7,707 nt of DNA from Sphingomonadaceae bacterium (GTDB lineage Bacteria > Pseudomonadota > Alphaproteobacteria > Sphingomonadales > Sphingomonadaceae). Positions within the stretch are counted from its first letter, which is position 1, and each line of letters starts with the position of its first letter. A program made the position numbers and the translations under genes. The stretch is from the NCBI GenBank assembly GCA_014380205.1, contig JACMKH010000363.1, positions 1-7,707 on the forward strand. The letters run 5' to 3'. Below the pieces are notes generated by a model. It was not told the origin of the DNA. It saw nothing but the letters and a program-made list of their open reading frames with translations, and did no database searches. Below are positions 1 to 7,018 of the stretch, piece by piece.

Positions 1-638
1 TAGGACAGGGTTGGAGCCAATCCTCTCCCGTTTCGCTCGAAACGGCCCAGCAGCCGGCGCACCGCGCGGCTGGTGACCTGGATGCCGAGGTGATTGGCCG
101 CTACGTCCTCGAGGTGGTGGGCCTCGTCCAGAATCAATCGCTGGTACGGCGGCAACACCGCAGCATCCTGCCAGTTGTCCTGCGCCTGCCGGACCGACAG
201 ATCGGCCGCGAGCAAATGATGGTTCACTACCACGACGTCAGCCACCGCCGCCGCGGCGCGCCCGACATGGCATTGCTCGGCGAGCGTATCGAGAAACGCG
301 CCCTCCTTCGCCTCGGTCCACGCCTTGGCCGGCGCCCTGGCGATCTGCGGCTGCCCCTTCCGCAACCGCCGCACCCACCCCCCGCGCGAACCGGCCGTGC
401 ATCCCGATCCCGCCGTGGGATCGATAAAGTCGGTGAGCGCCTCGCGCGCCGCCCCCAGCGCCGTCTCCCACGCCGCCGCGAACCCCGCATCGATCCGCCG
501 CCGCCGATAGACCATGGATTTGGGCGCACCCGATTCCTCGCAGGCGCGCCCCACATTCCCCGTCCGCGCGAGCGCGTTGAGAAACACCCCCCGCCGCCGC
601 GCGGCTTCCTCGGTGCCGATGGGACCCCCCGGTCGCAT
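1..638 (-). CDS. Chimeric open frame: tandem HTH (terminase-small-subunit-like) fused to a DinG-type helicase fragment; C-terminus beyond window
   Basis: Read on the minus strand from ATG 638-636, the frame stays open for 212 residues to the left edge. Residues 15-67 (FLNALARTGNVGRACEESG, then VYRRRR and FAAAW) and residues 107-133 (AWTEAKEGAFLDTLAEQC) look like two helix-turn-helix units of the kind found in phage terminase small subunits and related sphingomonad proteins. The second unit breaks off after about residue 130. The frame then becomes DinG/XPD-family helicase: ADVVVVNHHLLAADL at 133-147, the DEAH box (LILDEAHHLEDVAANHLG) at 168-185 and VTSRAVRRLLGRFERNGRGL after it. The Walker A motif and iron-sulphur region that belong upstream in DinG are absent, so helicase activity is unlikely. 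No Shine-Dalgarno precedes ATG 638; an in-frame stop lies at 695-693. I read it as a recombination relic, or possibly an assembly chimera. The domain identities are fairly sure; expression is doubtful. Confidence 0.6.
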   Translation of the reverse strand, partial: MRPGGPIGTEEAARRRGVFLNALARTGNVGRACEESGAPKSMVYRRRRIDAGFAAAWETALGAAREALTDFIDPTAGSGCTAGSRGGWVRRLRKGQPQIARAPAKAWTEAKEGAFLDTLAEQCHVGRAAAAVADVVVVNHHLLAADLSVRQAQDNWQDAAVLPPYQRLILDEAHHLEDVAANHLGIQVTSRAVRRLLGRFERNGRGLAPTLS

Positions 639-714
639 GGGGCGGGGTATAACGACCGGTGAGTGAGCGGAGGCTGAATGGCTCCTATTTGGTTATGTTT
701 TCAGCGAATTCCAC

Positions 715-834
715 TCACGCCATTGGCCAACCGTCCGCGATGGCCCCGGCACGCGCGGCGTTGAACGCCTCCTGCGGTATGCTCACATTCCCATGCTCCG
801 CATCCGCCTCTCGGCTCTGATTTCGTTGTGCCAT
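715..834 (-). pseudogene. Degenerate copy of the lepA 3' end (left-hand copy D)
   Basis: Read on the minus strand, 792-763 encodes [10 protein letters not shown], identical to the C-terminal motif of LepA in this window. DNA similarity continues upstream (the GCGGATGCGG stretch near 808-797), but one G is missing relative to lepA, so the frame shifts and MREY becomes DAEH. A 39-codon ORF (ATG 834-832, TGA 717-715) covers it, with a GAGG seven bases before the ATG, but nothing else suggests a real peptide. It has the same orientation as lepA and the two right-hand copies, so it forms a direct repeat with them across the 887-4755 gene pair. I read it as a decayed attachment-site remnant, not a gene. 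Confidence 0.72.
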
Positions 835-871
835 TGTATCGCCTCACCTTCCATGTCAGTGTCCGCCATCT

Positions 872-877
872 GGAGGG
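872..877 (+). promoter_or_regulatory. Ribosome-binding site of the large island gene
   Basis: GGAGGG lies nine bases before ATG 887-889. It is a strong Shine-Dalgarno sequence and fixes the start of the 1076-residue protein. Confidence 0.75.
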
Positions 878-886
878 AAACACAAC

Positions 887-3800
887 ATGGGCAGCTTGGC
901 GCGCTTCGAGATCGCACGCGAGCCGGATGTCGTGCTCAGCGTGCGCGGCGCGACGCGCGGCTTCAATCTGCTGACAATGTCGCAGGACAGCCAGCATCTG
1001 ACCGGCTCGCCCGCCGCCTTGCTGCTCACCCCGGCGCAGGCCGCCGCCATCAAACCGCTGGCCACGGCAAAGCCGTCCAAGGCGGGAAAGACCCCCGGCG
1101 TCTACGACGGGCTCCACGACTCACTGACCGCTGCCTTTGATAGGGGGGACTTCCAGCAGATCGAGCGCCTCGCAGCGGCCTTTCTGAAACAGAACCCAAT
1201 CGTGCCGCTCGCGCAAAGATCGCCGGCCGAACGGGCCATCCGCCGCTTTTTCATCCTCAAGGGCACCGCATCGACCACTGCCGAACGGCTGGCGCTCCAT
1301 CATAATATCGGCGAGGCCGATCGCGCGCTCTGGCTGCGGTCCGCGCATGGCCGAATCGACCTCGAAAAAGCCCAGATATTGGCAACAGCGGTCAGCGGCA
1401 TTGCCCCACCGCGCGATGTCGATCTGCTCGGCGGCCTGCGCGCCGATCTCGCCTTTTCGGTTCTCACTGCTTGCGTCGATGCCATCGGGCCCAGAGGTGA
1501 TCCGCGCGAGCTTCCAATTAAATATGTCAGCGAGATTTTGACGCTCAGCCCATTCCTGCCGGGCCTCGCTTTTGCCATGGAACTGTGCAAGGCGCGCGAT
1601 CCGGATCAGGCCGATGGTCCGCTGTCGCGTCGCCTGTCGCGGCTGCAAGCCTATGAAAAGCGGGTCAAGGCCATCGCCGCGCAGGCCGCGGCTGCCGAGG
1701 CGGTCAAGGGACGCGGCGTTGCCGCGGGCGAAGGCAGAGGCGGCGGCGCTGCCGCGGGCGAAGGCAGAGGCGACGGCGCTGCTGGCACGCCGGGCCATAC
1801 CGATGCCTGCGACTGCACTTGCGACGATGCGCCTTGCATGCCGATCGATCCCTGCTGCGCCGACATCAACTGGTATGTCGCCGAATTGTTGACGCTGAGG
1901 GACAAGACCCACTGCTACAAGCCGTCCGACATTGCCTATATCGAAAATGTCGCCCCCTATGAAACCCGCATCCGCACGCACGGATTTACCCGCACGGTCA
2001 CAGAAACCAGCGAAGACGAAACCAACCTCAGCCGCTCCGAGGAGCGCGATCATCAGGTCACCGACCGGTTCAACCTGCAGAAGGAAATTTCCAACAATCA
2101 GAAGGCCAGCCTTGACGTCGATGCAAAGCTGTCGGGCAAAATTTATGGCCAGAAATATGAACTGAACACCAGCGCATCGCTGTCGAAAGAGAGCGCCTAT
2201 CGCGAAGCACGCGAGGAGGCACGCGAGGCGGTCGAGAAAGCCACGCTGAAGATTCAGGTGCAGACCCGCAAACTGCGCACCCGCACCGTCACCATGGAAA
2301 ATTCAGAGCAGAACAAGCACAAGTTCAAGAACGGCACCTCGGTTGCCGCGGTCGCCAAATATTTCTGGGTAACCCAGGAGAAGCGCGGCCAGCTCTTTGG
2401 CCACGGCCCGGCCGTCACCGTCGATCTGCTCATCCCCAGCCCGGCGATGCTGTTCAGCGCCATGGAAGCGATGAAGCGCAAGAAGGGGGAACCGGCCGGT
2501 CCTCCGGTAGCGCCTGACAAGCCGACGCTTTTGCCAACTGACATCACTCGCGAAAACTACCATATACAAGCTGCAAAGTATGCGGTGACTGGATACGATT
2601 CCCCACCTGCCACGCTATCAAACATTTCATTGCCATTTGGTGTCCTCAAAAGGGATAGTCCACCAGAGCAGATTACAATCCCTGCCGGTTATACTGCTCT
2701 CAATATTGAGCGCGGGGTCGGAGCAGTACACAAATCTAATGGCCTTACGTTTGCCAGAATAGGAGCTGTTTTTGGTGGTGGTGCCGTAGATTTTAACACG
2801 GATGATGCGGGTACGACGAGCGCTTCGGTCAATGTTCAGGGTTCAAGTCAAATCTCTGTTGATGAACTCAATGCCGACAAAGATTCATCGATTTCCGGGA
2901 GGATTTTGTGCGCACCTAATCCCGTCGATCTTGGTCCGTGGCAAAATTCGATCCATGCCCTCATCATAGCGAAGTACGAAGCCGACCTCGAAAAATATGA
3001 AGCCAAGCTGGCCGATTATCAGGCCGCGCTTGCCGCCTACAACGAGAAGATGGACGACAAGATCAAGGGCCGCCACCCTTTCGCCTGCGAGGAGATTATG
3101 CGCGCCGAGGTCAAGCGCTCCTCCATCTTCATGATGTGCGGCGAATTTGACTGGCCCGGCGTGATGAACATGAACGCCGAGCCCTGTGGGCTGCCCTGGC
3201 CCAACCGGCCAAAGGCGGCGGTCGCGACCCGCGAATGGTATTTCTTCGACCGCGCCTTCGACTGGAATCGCGCCAGCTTCACCTTCTACGATTATTTCCG
3301 CAATCCGATCTGCCAATGGGTCGACGGATACGAACCCGACGAGCCCAATTTCCTGATGAAGGCGTTTCTGCGCGCCGGCTATTGCCGCGCCACCGTCCCC
3401 GTTTCGCCGGGCATGGAGGAAGACGTCAAAACCTATCTCCAGACCGGCGGGCTATGGGGCGTCACCGGCACCTTCCCGACCAATCCCGAGGATCCGCGCT
3501 GGATCAGCGTGATCGACGAGATCAAGCATAGCCACGATTGCTACCAGCAGGACCGCGAGGGCTATGCCGAGGCTTATCCCGATCCGAGTGACGGATCACT
3601 CGACAGCCGCATCAGGATATTCACCGACCGCTACTGGGACGCCCTACCCAATGTCCTTGATCAGGATGCGATCAATCTGGATCTCGATCGTCAATTGTTC
3701 ATCGACGGCATCGAATATCGCATCGTCAGCATCACCCAGGATCCGGCCAGTCCCGCTTACACCGCCGCGACGACCAGCACGATGAGCTGGATTCTCGGGC

Positions 3801-4117
3801 TGGAACGCAAACTCGAGTTCCTCCCTTATGTTGACGCCGCCGCCACCACGCCGGTGTTCAAATCCTATAATTACGCCGTCGGCGCGAAATATGTCGGCGC
3901 GCCCTTCCACTTCGATCTGCCCACCGATCTCATCTGGATCGGCGATCAGGGCAACGCCTGCCTGCCCTGTTATCCCATCGACTGCGCGTGCGAGCCGGCG
4001 GCCGATAACGAGCCGGAGGGCGACACCAAGCCGGAGGGCGGCACCAAGCCGGAGGGCGACACCAAGCCCGAGGGCGACACCAAGCCGGGGGGCGACACCA
4101 AGCCGGAGGGCGAGTAA
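887..4117 (+). CDS. Large uncharacterised modular protein, 1076 aa
   Basis: I do not recognise a named family with certainty. Visible layout: an N-terminal part (1-260), mostly helical-looking; a Gly/Ala/Arg linker with a tandem repeat (about 272-300); a cysteine cluster (C308, C310, C312, C317, C323, C324); a charged Thr/Glu-rich stretch with IENVAPYETRIRTHGFTRT (351-369) and long helices (about 380-460); a lower-GC, Gly/Ser/Thr-rich, beta-looking module (about 550-675); a short coiled coil (KYEADLEKYEAKLADYQ, 695-711); an aromatic-rich region (EWYFFDRAFDWNRASFTFYDYF, 782-803, then FLRAG and VPVSPGME); a second cysteine cluster (C1025, C1028, C1033, C1035); and a KPEGDT repeat tail. No signal peptide or membrane span is seen. 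From memory, the 782-880 region resembles large uncharacterised bacterial proteins, possibly structural; this is unverified. A strong RBS supports the start, and the stop overlaps the next gene. Confidence 0.9.
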   Translation: MGSLARFEIAREPDVVLSVRGATRGFNLLTMSQDSQHLTGSPAALLLTPAQAAAIKPLATAKPSKAGKTPGVYDGLHDSLTAAFDRGDFQQIERLAAAFLKQNPIVPLAQRSPAERAIRRFFILKGTASTTAERLALHHNIGEADRALWLRSAHGRIDLEKAQILATAVSGIAPPRDVDLLGGLRADLAFSVLTACVDAIGPRGDPRELPIKYVSEILTLSPFLPGLAFAMELCKARDPDQADGPLSRRLSRLQAYEKRVKAIAAQAAAAEAVKGRGVAAGEGRGGGAAAGEGRGDGAAGTPGHTDACDCTCDDAPCMPIDPCCADINWYVAELLTLRDKTHCYKPSDIAYIENVAPYETRIRTHGFTRTVTETSEDETNLSRSEERDHQVTDRFNLQKEISNNQKASLDVDAKLSGKIYGQKYELNTSASLSKESAYREAREEAREAVEKATLKIQVQTRKLRTRTVTMENSEQNKHKFKNGTSVAAVAKYFWVTQEKRGQLFGHGPAVTVDLLIPSPAMLFSAMEAMKRKKGEPAGPPVAPDKPTLLPTDITRENYHIQAAKYAVTGYDSPPATLSNISLPFGVLKRDSPPEQITIPAGYTALNIERGVGAVHKSNGLTFARIGAVFGGGAVDFNTDDAGTTSASVNVQGSSQISVDELNADKDSSISGRILCAPNPVDLGPWQNSIHALIIAKYEADLEKYEAKLADYQAALAAYNEKMDDKIKGRHPFACEEIMRAEVKRSSIFMMCGEFDWPGVMNMNAEPCGLPWPNRPKAAVATREWYFFDRAFDWNRASFTFYDYFRNPICQWVDGYEPDEPNFLMKAFLRAGYCRATVPVSPGMEEDVKTYLQTGGLWGVTGTFPTNPEDPRWISVIDEIKHSHDCYQQDREGYAEAYPDPSDGSLDSRIRIFTDRYWDALPNVLDQDAINLDLDRQLFIDGIEYRIVSITQDPASPAYTAATTSTMSWILGLERKLEFLPYVDAAATTPVFKSYNYAVGAKYVGAPFHFDLPTDLIWIGDQGNACLPCYPIDCACEPAADNEPEGDTKPEGGTKPEGDTKPEGDTKPGGDTKPEGE
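1721..1780 (+). repeat. Tandem 30-bp repeat, two units, in frame
   Basis: Units 1721-1750 and 1751-1780 differ at one base (G1743 versus A1773). They encode AAGEGRGGGA and AAGEGRGDGA (residues 279-298) and make a flexible Gly/Arg linker just before the first cysteine cluster. In-frame units of this kind can gain or lose copies without breaking the protein. Confidence 0.9.
2534..2935 (+). other. Lower-GC module inside the large island gene
   Basis: Within the open frame, sample lines here are about 48-50% GC (30/60 at 2581-2640, 29/60 at 2701-2760), while the coding sequence on both sides is clearly richer in GC. The encoded residues (about 550-683) are rich in Gly, Ser, Thr and hydrophobic beta-like strands (ITIPAGYTALNIERGVGAV, FARIGAVFGGGAVDF, SVNVQGSSQISVDEL). 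The reading frame is unbroken at both joins. This is best explained as a domain swapped in from a different source; the boundaries are approximate. Confidence 0.6.
4010..4114 (+). repeat. 18-bp repeat array coding a KPEGDT hexapeptide tail
   Basis: Six units of 18 bp (the last one shortened) encode EPEGDT, KPEGGT, KPEGDT, KPEGDT, KPGGDT and KPEGE at the very C-terminus of the large protein, right after the second cysteine cluster. The tail is hydrophilic and probably disordered. Most units contain GGAGGG, and the copy in the last unit serves as the RBS of the next gene. Confidence 0.92.
4105..4110 (+). promoter_or_regulatory. Ribosome-binding site of the caspase-like gene, inside the repeat tail
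   Basis: GGAGGG lies six bases before ATG 4117-4119 and sits in the last repeat unit of the upstream gene. With the TAATG stop/start overlap at 4115-4119, this indicates coupled translation of the two proteins. Confidence 0.7.
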
Positions 4118-4755
4118 TGTACGGACGGTATTATGAAGACGGGCGTCCCGAACCCTTCTCTTCCAACCCGCTTATCTCACGGGCGCACAATAGTGGTGCC
4201 GGATCAACTAAAGCCCTTACATATCTCCTTCTTGTCGGAGACCCAGGCTTGGGCGAACATAACGCGCGCACCGGCTTCACGAGATCGGCGAGCACCAGAG
4301 AATCTGAAATCAAAGGCCTAGGCCATAATTGTGCTGTTGTAAGAATATCTGATCTTATGGACTTTAGAGACGCGCTTCTCTCGTCAGAAGAAATAAATGG
4401 CGGTATAGAGTATTACGGCCACGGAAGCTCAAGGGATCTATATGTAGGCGAGACGGATGACGATTATACCAATATCAACTCCTCTAATATCAACGAAATT
4501 GGTCAAGTACCGCTGTTAAATAACATAATTTTACAACTATATTCTTGCTCTTCTGGCTTAGACGGAGATAAATCTATAGCGCAGATGTTAGCAAATCATC
4601 TGAAGGTAGATGTCATAGGAAGCGTTCGCGATCTCGGTTTCACTGGGGAAAGGGGCGTTTATTTACATGGCACGACTGCGCGCCCCCCTGAAAGCGGTCC
4701 ACTTTATATGACCCCGCCACGACAATCCGATTGGGTGCGTTTTTCCCCAAAATGA
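4117..4755 (+). CDS. Caspase-fold-like (CHAT/DUF4347/C25-like) putative cysteine peptidase, 212 aa
   Basis: The order of elements fits a caspase-type alpha/beta fold: strand ALTYLLLVGDPG (33-44), strand NCAVVRIS plus helix DFRDALLS (71-89), strand ending in the His motif GGIEYYGHGSS (95-105, H102), strand ending in the Cys motif NIILQLYSCSSG (136-147, C144), helix SIAQMLANHL and strand VDVIGSV. Caspase-fold peptidases use a His/Cys dyad in these places; DUF4347 and CHAT domains show the same GHG and L-x-x-C pattern. The family assignment is therefore inference from motif order. There is no signal peptide and no membrane span. Its start overlaps the stop of the large gene by one base, so the two are probably made together; the large protein could be its substrate, regulator or scaffold. 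GC falls to 33-37% around 4441-4560, unlike the GC-rich lepA next door, which points to recent transfer. Confidence 0.75.
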   Translation: MYGRYYEDGRPEPFSSNPLISRAHNSGAGSTKALTYLLLVGDPGLGEHNARTGFTRSASTRESEIKGLGHNCAVVRISDLMDFRDALLSSEEINGGIEYYGHGSSRDLYVGETDDDYTNINSSNINEIGQVPLLNNIILQLYSCSSGLDGDKSIAQMLANHLKVDVIGSVRDLGFTGERGVYLHGTTARPPESGPLYMTPPRQSDWVRFSPK

Positions 4756-4770
4756 ATGTGTCGCTGACCT

Positions 4771-4914
4771 CTATTTTTCCTCCTCCCCCATCCGCAACGC
4801 CGCTATGAACCCCTCCTGCGAAATGCTCACATTGCCATACTCCCGCATCCGGGCGGGCGGGATGACAGCGCCCCGCGCCGTCCTCGGTTCCGCCCACCTC
4901 CCCTCCTTCTGCTT
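4771..4914 (-). pseudogene. Detached lepA 3' end, copy C (with hairpin insert)
   Basis: On the minus strand, 4914-4895 encodes the KQKEGR part of the LepA end. A segment of about 42 bp containing a hairpin follows, then [20 protein letters not shown] and RMGEEEK with stop TAG (4773-4771). Relative to LepA there are two substitutions (Pro to Ser, Ala to Gly) and two extra residues before the stop. The insert is a multiple of three, so this copy stays in frame throughout. It has no start of its own and is not a working gene. It borders the island's right side. Confidence 0.85.
4855..4895. repeat. Hairpin inside lepA-tail copy C
   Basis: Outer arms GGGCGG (4855-4860) and CCGCCC (4890-4895) are complementary. 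Inner arms GACAGCGC (4864-4871) and GCGCCGTC (4875-4882) pair with one G-T wobble around a CCC loop. No T-run follows, so it is not a typical intrinsic terminator. Confidence 0.75.
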
Positions 4915-4924
4915 TGAAGAAAGC

Positions 4925-5060
4925 TCACTCTTCACCCATGCGTAAGGCGGCTATGAAAGCCTCCTGGGGGATCGACACGTTGCCATACTCCCGCATCCGG
5001 GCGGCGGACCAAAGGCGCCCCGCGCCTTCGGCTAATCCGCCACCTCCCCTCCTTCTGCTT
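4925..5060 (-). pseudogene. Detached lepA 3' end, copy B (with hairpin insert)
   Basis: On the minus strand this copy encodes KQKEGR, then a 40-bp hairpin-bearing insert, then [20 protein letters not shown] and RMGEE with stop TGA (4927-4925). The C-terminal peptide differs from the real LepA only by Lys to Arg, yet many codons differ silently (for example Ser is TCG here and AGC in lepA). The 40-bp insert shifts the frame. A 20-bp block at 5041-5060 is identical to 4895-4914 in copy C and close to lepA 5155-5172. It lies about 152 bp from the real lepA end. Confidence 0.88.
5003..5041. repeat. Hairpin inside lepA-tail copy B
   Basis: Outer arms GGCGGA (5003-5008) and TCCGCC (5036-5041) are complementary, and inner arms AAGGCGC (5012-5018) and GCGCCTT (5022-5028) pair perfectly around a CCC loop. 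It occupies the same place in the lepA tail as the hairpin of copy C but has a different stem sequence. The intact lepA lacks it. Confidence 0.8.
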
Positions 5061-5076
5061 GGATGAGAAAAGCGCC

Positions 5077-6879
<1,803 letters not shown>

Positions 6880-6922
6880 GCCGCGCCGCCTAGCATCGCA
6901 TCGCGCGCCGCGCCAACCGCGC

Positions 6923-6936
6923 GTGACGCGCGTCAC
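6923..6936. promoter_or_regulatory. Perfect 14-bp palindrome, CRP/FNR-type operator candidate
   Basis: GTGACGCGCGTCAC is its own reverse complement and fits the GTGA-N6-TCAC layout of CRP-family binding sites (the outer bases are C at 6922 and A at 6937). It lies between the divergent lepA and CsgG-like starts and overlaps the alternative upstream GTG of lepA. Binding by any regulator is inference. Confidence 0.4.
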
Positions 6937-7004
6937 AGCGTCCTTCTCCCGAATCGCCGATTGGCGCGGCGTCCAGCCGGAGTTGGCCCGCGCTTGGTAC
7001 GATC

Positions 7005-7010
7005 AGGGAG
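7005..7010 (+). promoter_or_regulatory. Ribosome-binding site of the CsgG-like gene
   Basis: AGGGAG lies eight bases before ATG 7019-7021. It supports this start, which also begins a good signal peptide. Confidence 0.7.
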
Positions 7011-7018
7011 ATTTCGGA

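Larger units (their letters stand above)
639..886. other. Intergenic region between the chimeric ORF and the large island gene
   Basis: This stretch holds the lepA-tail remnant at 715-834. The remaining part (639-714) is more AT-rich than its surroundings and has no convincing ORF. I found no clear sigma-70 promoter for the plus-strand gene at 887 and no terminator hairpin with a T-run. Confidence 0.5.
835..4770. mobile_element. Putative integrated island bounded by direct copies of the lepA 3' end
   Basis: The interval carries the two-gene unit and is flanked by copies of the lepA C-terminal coding end in the same orientation: one on the left (715-834) and two on the right (4771-4914 and 4925-5060), followed by intact lepA. 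This matches islands that integrate at the 3' end of a housekeeping gene and bring a replacement tail. The lower GC of the second gene and of one module in the first gene also supports acquisition. No integrase, transposase or terminal inverted repeat is visible, and the exact ends are uncertain. Confidence 0.45.
6880..7018. promoter_or_regulatory. Divergent intergenic region between lepA and the CsgG-like gene
   Basis: This 139-bp gap must hold the starts of both divergent genes. It contains the GTGACGCGCGTCAC palindrome. I could not place -35 and -10 boxes with confidence in this GC-rich stretch. Confidence 0.45.

Noticed and set aside
90..662. Plus-strand open frame of 190 codons
   Set aside because: It is the antisense of the HTH-DinG frame. 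Its product is very rich in Arg and Pro, which is typical of a shadow frame in GC-rich DNA.
715..834. A real 39-residue peptide gene containing [10 protein letters not shown]
   Set aside because: The match to lepA DNA continues across a one-base deletion, so it is better explained as a decayed copy than as an independent small gene.
1121..2053. Minus-strand open frame of 310 codons inside the large island gene
   Set aside because: It lies fully antisense to the 1076-codon gene, has no recognisable motif and no convincing start signal; it is a GC-rich shadow.
2885..3316. Minus-strand open frame of 143 codons
   Set aside because: It is antisense to the same gene, with composition typical of a shadow and no motif.
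4010..4114. CRISPR or VNTR of non-coding origin
   Set aside because: The units are directly adjacent 18-mers in frame, coding a regular hexapeptide.
4640..4897. Minus-strand open frame of 85 codons covering lepA-tail copy C
   Set aside because: It reads the lepA tail in the wrong frame (AGVWQCEHFAGG instead of [12 protein letters not shown]), so it is not the conserved product.
4771..5060. Intrinsic terminator or CRISPR-like array
   Set aside because: The hairpins lack T-runs, and the repeated units are lepA coding tails at about 150-bp spacing, not short repeats with regular unique spacers.
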